Below, one piece after another: positions 55,366-64,000 of a stretch of DNA of 64,000 nucleotides. The notes beneath the pieces are model-generated. The model worked only from the letters and a program-made list of their open reading frames with translations. It had not been told where the DNA came from and ran no database searches. Positions within the stretch are counted from its first letter, which is position 1. Every line of letters begins with the position of its first letter. Source of the DNA: Sphingobium algorifonticola (GTDB lineage: Bacteria; Pseudomonadota; Alphaproteobacteria; Sphingomonadales; Sphingomonadaceae); contig NZ_RZUL01000001.1 in assembly GCF_004005485.1 (NCBI RefSeq), positions 806,001 through 870,000 of the forward strand, read 5' to 3'. The translations under genes were made by a program, and so were the position numbers.

Positions 55366-56931
55366 ATGACCATACCGTCCCGCCGTACATTCGCGATCAT
55401 TTCCCACCCCGATGCGGGCAAGACGACGCTGACCGAGAAACTGCTGCTGGAAGGCGGCGCGATTCATCTGGCGGGCGAAGTGAAGGCGCGCGGGGCGAAC
55501 CGGCGGGCGCGATCCGACTGGATGAAGATCGAGCAGCAGCGCGGCATTTCGGTCACATCGTCGGTCATGACGTTCGAGCGGGACGGCATCACGTTCAATC
55601 TGCTCGATACGCCGGGGCATGAGGATTTTTCCGAAGACACCTATCGCACGCTGACGGCGGTCGACAGCGCCGTCATGGTGATCGACGCCGCCAAGGGGAT
55701 CGAGCCTCAGACCCGCAAGCTTTTCGAAGTGTGCCGGATGCGCAATGTCCCCATCATCACCTTTATCAACAAGGTCGATCGCGAGGGGCGGGACCCGTTC
55801 GAGACGATCGACGAGGTCGCCGACGCGCTGGCGCTGGACGTGGTCCCGATGAGCTGGCCCGCAGGCATGGGCGGCGAGTTCGAGGGAATTTACGATTTCG
55901 CGACCAATCGGCTGATGCAGCCGACCGGGCCGAGCAAGGAGTTCGAAGGCGCGCGGCACCAGTTTACCGGGTTGGACGACGCGACGCTTGCCGCGCGCCT
56001 TTCGCCCCGTGCGCTGGCCCGGCTGCGCGAGGAGGCGGAGCTGGCACAGGGCGGATATAGCGGGTTCGATCTCGCCGCCTATCGTCACGGCGACCTGACC
56101 CCCGCCTATTTCGGGTCGGCGCTCAAGAAGTTCGGCGTGACCGAGCTGATCGACGCACTTGCGGCCTATGCCCCGCCGCCGCGTCCGCAACCGGCAGAGC
56201 CTGCGCCGGTGGAGCCAGAGCGCGCCGACGTCACGGGTTTCATCTTCAAGGTGCAGGCCAACATGGACCCGCAGCATCGCGATCGCATCGCCTTCATGCG
56301 GCTATGTTCGGGCAAGTTCCGCCGTGGCATGAAGTTGACACCAAGCGGATCGGGCAAGCCGATCGCGGTCCATTCGCCGATCCTGTTCTTCGCGCAGGAC
56401 CGCGAGATCGCCGACGAGGCCTATCCCGGCGATATCATCGGCATTCCCAATCATGGCACCTTGCGCGTCGGCGATACGCTGAGCGAGCGGGCCGACGTGC
56501 GCTTTACCGGCCTCCCCAATTTCGCACCGGAAATCCTGCGTCGCGTCGCGCTGAAGGACCCGACCAAGACCAAGCAGCTGCGCAAGGCGCTCGACGACCT
56601 GTCCGAAGAAGGCGTCATCCAGGTCTTCTATCCCGAGTTCGGCAGCCAGTGGATCGTGGGCGTGGTCGGCCAGTTGCAGCTTGAAGTGCTGATTTCGCGG
56701 CTGGAGGCCGAATATAAGGTGGAAGCCGTGCTGGAAGCCTCACCATTTGACACGGCGCGCTGGATCGCCGGGCCGGACGCGGCGGTAAAGAGCTTCATCG
56801 AGTTCAATCGCTCCAGCCTCGCGACCGACCGGGATGGCAACCATGTCTTCCTGGCGAAGAGCGCATGGGATGTCGGCTATCAGCAGGAACGCCACCCGGA
56901 CCTGACATTCAGCGCGACGCGGGAGCGGTAA
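55366..56931 (+). CDS. prfC: Peptide chain release factor 3
   Basis: 521 residues from ATG 55366 (a TTG at 55351 is in frame). GTPase motifs: ISHPDAGKTTLTEKLLL (G1), LDTPGHEDFSEDTYRTL (G3), TFINKVDREGRDPFE (G4) and the RF3 domains 2-3 (FRRGMKLTPSGSGKPIAVHSPILFFAQDRE, YPEFGSQWIVGVVGQLQLEVLISRL). It recycles RF1/RF2 from the ribosome. Flanked on both sides by REP-like palindromes and no obvious operon partner. Confidence 0.95.
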   Translation: MTIPSRRTFAIISHPDAGKTTLTEKLLLEGGAIHLAGEVKARGANRRARSDWMKIEQQRGISVTSSVMTFERDGITFNLLDTPGHEDFSEDTYRTLTAVDSAVMVIDAAKGIEPQTRKLFEVCRMRNVPIITFINKVDREGRDPFETIDEVADALALDVVPMSWPAGMGGEFEGIYDFATNRLMQPTGPSKEFEGARHQFTGLDDATLAARLSPRALARLREEAELAQGGYSGFDLAAYRHGDLTPAYFGSALKKFGVTELIDALAAYAPPPRPQPAEPAPVEPERADVTGFIFKVQANMDPQHRDRIAFMRLCSGKFRRGMKLTPSGSGKPIAVHSPILFFAQDREIADEAYPGDIIGIPNHGTLRVGDTLSERADVRFTGLPNFAPEILRRVALKDPTKTKQLRKALDDLSEEGVIQVFYPEFGSQWIVGVVGQLQLEVLISRLEAEYKVEAVLEASPFDTARWIAGPDAAVKSFIEFNRSSLATDRDGNHVFLAKSAWDVGYQQERHPDLTFSATRER

Positions 56932-56950
56932 TTACCAAGGCCGTTCTCTA

Positions 56951-57049
56951 TCATCCGTTCGGTTCGAGCAGCTTCGAGCTTGTCGAGAAGCGTCCGTCGA
57001 GAATGCAGTTCCAGGAACAGTTCTCGACAGGCTCGAACCGAACGGATGA
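56951..57049. repeat. REP-like perfect inverted repeat behind prfC
   Basis: 19-bp perfect arms TCATCCGTTCGGTTCGAGC (56951-56969) and GCTCGAACCGAACGGATGA (57031-57049); the interior adds further pairing (TTGTCGAGAA/TTCTCGACAG, 9 of 10). It can fold into a long hairpin that may also end prfC transcripts. Confidence 0.75.
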
Positions 57050-57066
57050 GGGGTGATCGTTTCTCC

Positions 57067-60159
<3,093 letters not shown>

Positions 60160-60179
60160 GCCGACGACTGAAACGCCCT

Positions 60180-60902
60180 TCAGCGTGCATCGTGGAAGAT
60201 GATACCGAGGCTATGGCGCTCGCCCGCCGTCACCGTGGCTACGCCGTGGCGCATGGCTGCGCGCGCCCAGCCGCGCGCTGACGCGACCGGACGCTCACGC
60301 ACGGGGATCACGACGGCATCGCCCTGCTTCAGCGGCACGACGATCGGACGGGACTGCATCCGGGCGCGCCCCTCCACCAGCACCAGTTCGCCGCCGGCAA
60401 AATCGACGCCTGGCGCGCTCAATTGCACGATCACCTGCAACGGAAAGGTGAGGTCGCCGTAAACATCCTGATGCAGGCGATTATGGTCGCCCGGACGGTA
60501 GCGCAGAATGAGCGGCGTTGGCCGCATCTGTCCTGCGGCAGCGCAGCGCGCGATCAGCTTGGCATGCTCTGTCGGCCAGTCGGGCTGGTCGATCCCGATC
60601 CGGGCGTTCCACTGGCTGGCGATCGCGGCCAGCGGGGCATAAAGGGCAGACCGCAGCCGCGCGATCACGGGGGGCAGGGGGTAGGCGAAATAGCGATATT
60701 CGCCCTGGCCAAAGCCATGACGCGCCATCGTGATCGTGGAACGATAGAGGCGATCGTCGGCATAACCGGCGATCAGCGTGTTGCAGGTGGCGGCATCCAA
60801 CAGGCCGGGAAGCCGCGCGAACCCCTCGCGATCGAGCGCGGCCCCGATCGCACTGGCTTCCAAGGCATTGGCATCGCAGGCACCGGTATCGAAGGCAGGC
60901 AT
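60180..60902 (-). CDS. 2-oxoglutarate/Fe(II)-dependent oxygenase
   Basis: 240 residues. The cupin-like fold has the facial triad start HQD (RLHQDVYGDLTFPLQV) followed by a distal His (ERHSLGIIFHDAR) and Arg near the C-terminus, the 2OG-binding Arg. It is not close to classic AlkB. It begins at the stop codon of ada (TGATG overlap), so it is co-transcribed with the methylation-damage regulator; a role in alkylation repair is inferred only. Confidence 0.8.
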   Translation of the reverse strand: MPAFDTGACDANALEASAIGAALDREGFARLPGLLDAATCNTLIAGYADDRLYRSTITMARHGFGQGEYRYFAYPLPPVIARLRSALYAPLAAIASQWNARIGIDQPDWPTEHAKLIARCAAAGQMRPTPLILRYRPGDHNRLHQDVYGDLTFPLQVIVQLSAPGVDFAGGELVLVEGRARMQSRPIVVPLKQGDAVVIPVRERPVASARGWARAAMRHGVATVTAGERHSLGIIFHDAR

Positions 60903-62002
60903 CAGCCCGCGCTCCGCCCCGCCCGTTCCCGGTCGAGCAGCGTCCGCTTGGCGGCCAGCCCCCAGCGATAGCCGCCAAGCCCGCCGTCGGCCCGCAAGGC
61001 GCGGTGGCAGGGGATCAGCACGCCGATGCGGTTGGCTGCGCAGGCCGATGCCGCGGCACGGACGGCCTTCGGCGCGCCGACGCCCTGCGCCAGTTCGCTG
61101 TAGCTGACGACATCGCCGGGCCTGACGCTGAGCAGAAACTTCCAGACCTTGAGCTGGAAGGCGGTACCGCGCATGTCGAGCGGCAGGTCCGGGCGCGGCG
61201 CACCGCTGGACAAATGGTCGTCCAGCGCGGCAATCCAGGCATCGAGCGGCGCGTCTGCGGCCGGACCGGACGGGACGAGAGACGCTGCGGGAAACTCGCG
61301 CTCCAGTCGGGCGTACAGTGCCGCTGCATCCATGCCGAACTCGACGAAGCAGACACCCCGGTCGGTTGCCGCCATCATCAGCGGGCCGAGGGCGGTGTCA
61401 CGCAGGGCATAGGCAATGCTTTCGCCCGCCCCGCCCGCGCGATAGGCCGATGGCGTCATGCCGAGACCCCCGGTCACCGTCTCGTAAACCCGACTGGTGG
61501 AGCCATAGCCTGCCTCGAACGTCGCGCCGAGGATATCCTCGCCGTCGCGCAGCAACGCCTTGAACGTCTTCAGCCGCGCTGCCGCCTGATATTCACGGGG
61601 CGACACACCAATCACCGCCTTGAATGTCCGCTGAAAGTGGAAGCGGCTCAACCCCGCCTGGTCGGCCAGTAGCCTGAGCGACAAGGGCTGATCGACATGC
61701 GCATCGATGTAGGCGGCCACGCGGCGCATCGCCTCGGTAGCGGGATCGCGCCCGTCGATCGCGAGCGGATGGCAGCGCAGGCAGGCGCGGAAACCGGCAT
61801 CCTGCGCGTCCTGCGCGGTATCGAAAAAGACGATGTTGTCCGGGCGTGCGAGCCGTGCGGGGCAAGAGGGGCGGCAGAAGACACCCGTCGACTTCACCCC
61901 ATAATAGAACTGACCGTCCGCGGCGGGATCGCGCGCGCTGAGCCGGGCATAGCGTGGATCGTCAATAACGGCCTTTGCGGTCGTCGGGTTAAGGGTCGTC
62001 AT
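60902..62002 (-). CDS. ada: Bifunctional Ada: DNA methyltransferase and transcription activator
   Basis: 366 residues. N-terminal zinc domain with four Cys (VFCRPSCPARLARPDNIVFF ... RACLRCHP), AraC-type HTH (~95-190, SLRLLADQAGLSRFHFQRTFKAVIGVSPREYQAA), and the C-terminal O6-methylguanine methyltransferase with active-site PCHR (VLIPCHRALRADGGLGGYRWG). Methylation of the N-terminal Cys turns it into an activator of ada-box genes. ATG 62002 or 62014 may be the start. Confidence 0.93.
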   Translation of the reverse strand: MTTLNPTTAKAVIDDPRYARLSARDPAADGQFYYGVKSTGVFCRPSCPARLARPDNIVFFDTAQDAQDAGFRACLRCHPLAIDGRDPATEAMRRVAAYIDAHVDQPLSLRLLADQAGLSRFHFQRTFKAVIGVSPREYQAAARLKTFKALLRDGEDILGATFEAGYGSTSRVYETVTGGLGMTPSAYRAGGAGESIAYALRDTALGPLMMAATDRGVCFVEFGMDAAALYARLEREFPAASLVPSGPAADAPLDAWIAALDDHLSSGAPRPDLPLDMRGTAFQLKVWKFLLSVRPGDVVSYSELAQGVGAPKAVRAAASACAANRIGVLIPCHRALRADGGLGGYRWGLAAKRTLLDRERAGRSAG

Positions 62003-62098
62003 GGCATGTCCCATTCATCTGGCCGACGGCGCGACTGCCGTCCTCGCACCCTATGAGACAAGCCGCTTTCCGCGACGCTCCGATTGTTGCGGCCGCAT

Positions 62099-63832
62099 TC
62101 AAAGCATCGCGAGCAGGCTGCTGTCCGGTTCGCCTGCCCAGCTTTTGCGATAGGCGGCGCGCGATTGTTCGCTGGCTTGCCGGTCGCCCAGCGCCGCCTG
62201 CGCCTGCGCAATGCCCCACAACACCCAGGCATTGCCGGGACGGCGCACCAGCGCGCGATCGAACGCCGCCTTCGCCCCGCGCGCATCACCGGTGCGCAGC
62301 AGCAGCGCGCCCAGCGCCGCATCCACCGGCTGATGCCAGACCGGCGGTTCGTTATAGCTGAATGTCCGCTCGATCCCGGCGGCAGCCTGCAACAGGCGGA
62401 TCGCGCCTTTGGGATTGCCGCTGCCCTCGGCCATGCGGGCCATGGCGATGGTTTCGGCCAGTTTCGCCAGCGGGCGGAAATCGGGATCAAGTTTCTTGCG
62501 CCCGCGCGCCTGCCGCATGGCCACCAGTTCCCGCTTTGCAGCGGCGACCTGCCCGGCGCGCCCCAGCCCCTCGGCGCGCAACGCCCACCAGAGCTGACGC
62601 AGTTCGGACAGACGCGCATCGGGTTGCGGAATGGCGAGCAATTCTTTCAGATCGCGCGCGAATTGCGCCCGGACTTGCAGGGCCGTGCCCAGACGTTCCT
62701 GAAGATACGGGGCCTTCATCGCCTTTTCGACCGGAATCGCGGCTTCCAGATCCGCCGCTGCCTTCAGCGCGGTCGCGCGATCGCCGACCTGCTCCGCTGC
62801 CGAAAGGATGAAATGGGTGTGATGATTGAAATAGCCATAATATTGCGGATTGTCGCCGAGGCGCCGGGCCATGGCCTCATCAACGCCGATGGCCTTGACG
62901 TTGACCTTCACCGAATCGGCAAAGCGGCCGATGCGATAGTAAGTATGGCTGGGCATGTGGACGAGATGGGCGGAGGCAGGTGCGGCGGTCTCCAGCATAT
63001 CGGCGGCCCGTTCCGCCCGGCCAGGGGTGGTCGATGCTTCGGTCAGGTGGATGTAAAGATGCTGCGCCTCGGGCTGGTCGGGATTGCGGGCCAGCACGGT
63101 TTCGACAAGGGCGATCGCGCGGCGCGCCCAGGCGCGCGGGGTGGCATTGTCCGCTTCCCAATAGTCCCATGGGCGCACGTTCATTGCCGCCTCTGCCGTC
63201 AGGACCATCACCATGTCGTCATCCGGCCAGCGGTCGGACAGCGCCTGCATCGCATTGGCGAAGGTGACGGCGTGCACGCCCTTCTGCGCCTTCGGTCCGC
63301 CCGGCGCATAGCGTGATTGCAGGGCGAGGATGAGGGCGCGCTCCTTCGCGCTAATGTCCGGCTGTGCCAGCGCCTGCGCCGTCAGGCCATAAGCGGTGGC
63401 GATGCGCGCCTCGCCCGAAGGGCCACTGTTGATATAGGGACCGATTGCCAGCGCCTCCCCCCACGCACACATCGCGCAGGCCGGATCGCGGCTGCGCCCG
63501 GCCGCAAAGCTGCGCTCCGCCTTGGCGAACTCAAAGCCGTAAAGCAGCGCCATGCCCTGATCGAAATATCGCTGCGCCACCGGATCGACCGTGGTTACGG
63601 GATAATGGATCGGCGCCAGCCCGTCGATAAGCGGCATGGTGGCCAAGCCTTTGCCCGCAACGACGCCTTCGCCCTGCGCCACAAAGCCGCAGCCCGATGC
63701 CATCAGCGCCTGCGGCGTGAACTGCGCCATCACGTCCGACGCTGGCGCGGCAGCCCGCGGCAGCGAGAGCGCCGACCCCAGGGCCGGTGCAGCCGTTGCG
63801 AGTGCAAGGACGGACAGAAAGCGTGGCGTCAT
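62099..63832 (-). CDS. Secreted TPR-repeat protein, unknown function
   Basis: 577 residues. Signal peptide (MTPRFLSVLALATAAPALG), then tetratricopeptide-like helical repeats (AQRYFDQGMALLYGFEFAKAERSFAAG, CAMCAWGEALAIGPYIN, and near the C-terminus DARGAKAAFDRALVRRPGNAWVLWGIAQAQAALGD). It probably acts as a periplasmic interaction scaffold. Family otherwise uncharacterised; no enzymatic residues are evident. Confidence 0.8.
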   Translation of the reverse strand: MTPRFLSVLALATAAPALGSALSLPRAAAPASDVMAQFTPQALMASGCGFVAQGEGVVAGKGLATMPLIDGLAPIHYPVTTVDPVAQRYFDQGMALLYGFEFAKAERSFAAGRSRDPACAMCAWGEALAIGPYINSGPSGEARIATAYGLTAQALAQPDISAKERALILALQSRYAPGGPKAQKGVHAVTFANAMQALSDRWPDDDMVMVLTAEAAMNVRPWDYWEADNATPRAWARRAIALVETVLARNPDQPEAQHLYIHLTEASTTPGRAERAADMLETAAPASAHLVHMPSHTYYRIGRFADSVKVNVKAIGVDEAMARRLGDNPQYYGYFNHHTHFILSAAEQVGDRATALKAAADLEAAIPVEKAMKAPYLQERLGTALQVRAQFARDLKELLAIPQPDARLSELRQLWWALRAEGLGRAGQVAAAKRELVAMRQARGRKKLDPDFRPLAKLAETIAMARMAEGSGNPKGAIRLLQAAAGIERTFSYNEPPVWHQPVDAALGALLLRTGDARGAKAAFDRALVRRPGNAWVLWGIAQAQAALGDRQASEQSRAAYRKSWAGEPDSSLLAML

Positions 63833-64000
63833 TCATTTTCCCCCGAAAACACAAGGCAAGCATGCGCCGGGCGGCAACATTAGTCTAGCGCCCTTGCCAA
63901 CCCGTTGATCGGAAAGCCCACTTGCGATGGTGCGCGTGAAAGGCCCTTCACCACCGCCGGAGACTGGTCTAGCGTAACCTTCTGACAAAGGGGTCTTTCA
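63833..64000. other. Spacer at window end
   Basis: Upstream region of the TPR gene. It contains no recognisable gene, tRNA or terminator; the octamer GTCTAGCG occurs twice (near 63891 and 63968). Confidence 0.5.

Overview
The window looks like chromosomal DNA from a GC-rich alphaproteobacterium, most likely a sphingomonad (Sphingomonadaceae). This is inferred from the high GC content, a RegB/RegA-type redox pair, a COQ9-like gene, an alphaproteobacterial-style riboflavin operon, a large TonB-dependent receptor, and REP-like palindromes of the type common in sphingomonads. No rRNA, tRNA, CRISPR array, insertion sequence or prophage was recognised. The gene content is mostly core metabolism and information processing, with a few accessory loci.

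Layout, left to right. (1) 1-2.9 kb: the 3' part of a large cadherin/RTX protein, a spermidine-synthase-like protein and a DCC thioredoxin-like protein. (2) 2.9-11.3 kb: an MFS transporter facing a respiratory operon (cyoABCD, a SURF1-like assembly factor, regB, regA). (3) 11.4-17.0 kb: TonB-dependent receptor, PdeM-type phosphoesterase, tRNA hydroxylase TrhO and a retropepsin-like protease. (4) 17.4-22.2 kb: an accessory cluster with a winged-helix protein, a nucleotidyltransferase, an ATP-grasp enzyme and a PLP enzyme. The intergenic region in front of the PLP gene carries three TTGTCAT-like heptamers at an exact 11-bp period, the layout of a Pho box. (5) 22.2-35.2 kb: a cystathionine-synthase-family enzyme, pgeF / MidA-like methyltransferase / lgt, an acyl-CoA ligase, an orphan ComEC-like metallo-beta-lactamase protein, ssb, feoAB, COQ9, an EamA transporter and an old yellow enzyme. 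(6) 35.3-39.2 kb: a rib operon containing an unusual HTH-RibB-degenerate-RibA fusion. (7) 39.4-47.7 kb: gltX, nadE, prs, two VOC proteins, hisN and an AsmA-like protein. (8) 47.9-63.8 kb: rpmI-rplT, an O-acyltransferase, pheST, an aldose epimerase, prfC (bracketed by REP-like palindromes), a lipoprotein, gyrB, a 2OG oxygenase with ada, and a secreted TPR protein.

The most promising candidate for an undescribed system is the 17.4-22.2 kb cluster. It combines three enzyme classes that activate or transfer small molecules with a possible phosphate-starvation promoter; its product cannot be named from sequence. Second is the HTH-RibB fusion, whose gene lies just downstream of a strong palindrome in an operon whose promoter appears to leave no room for an FMN riboswitch. 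All functional calls come from motif recognition by eye; no database search was run.
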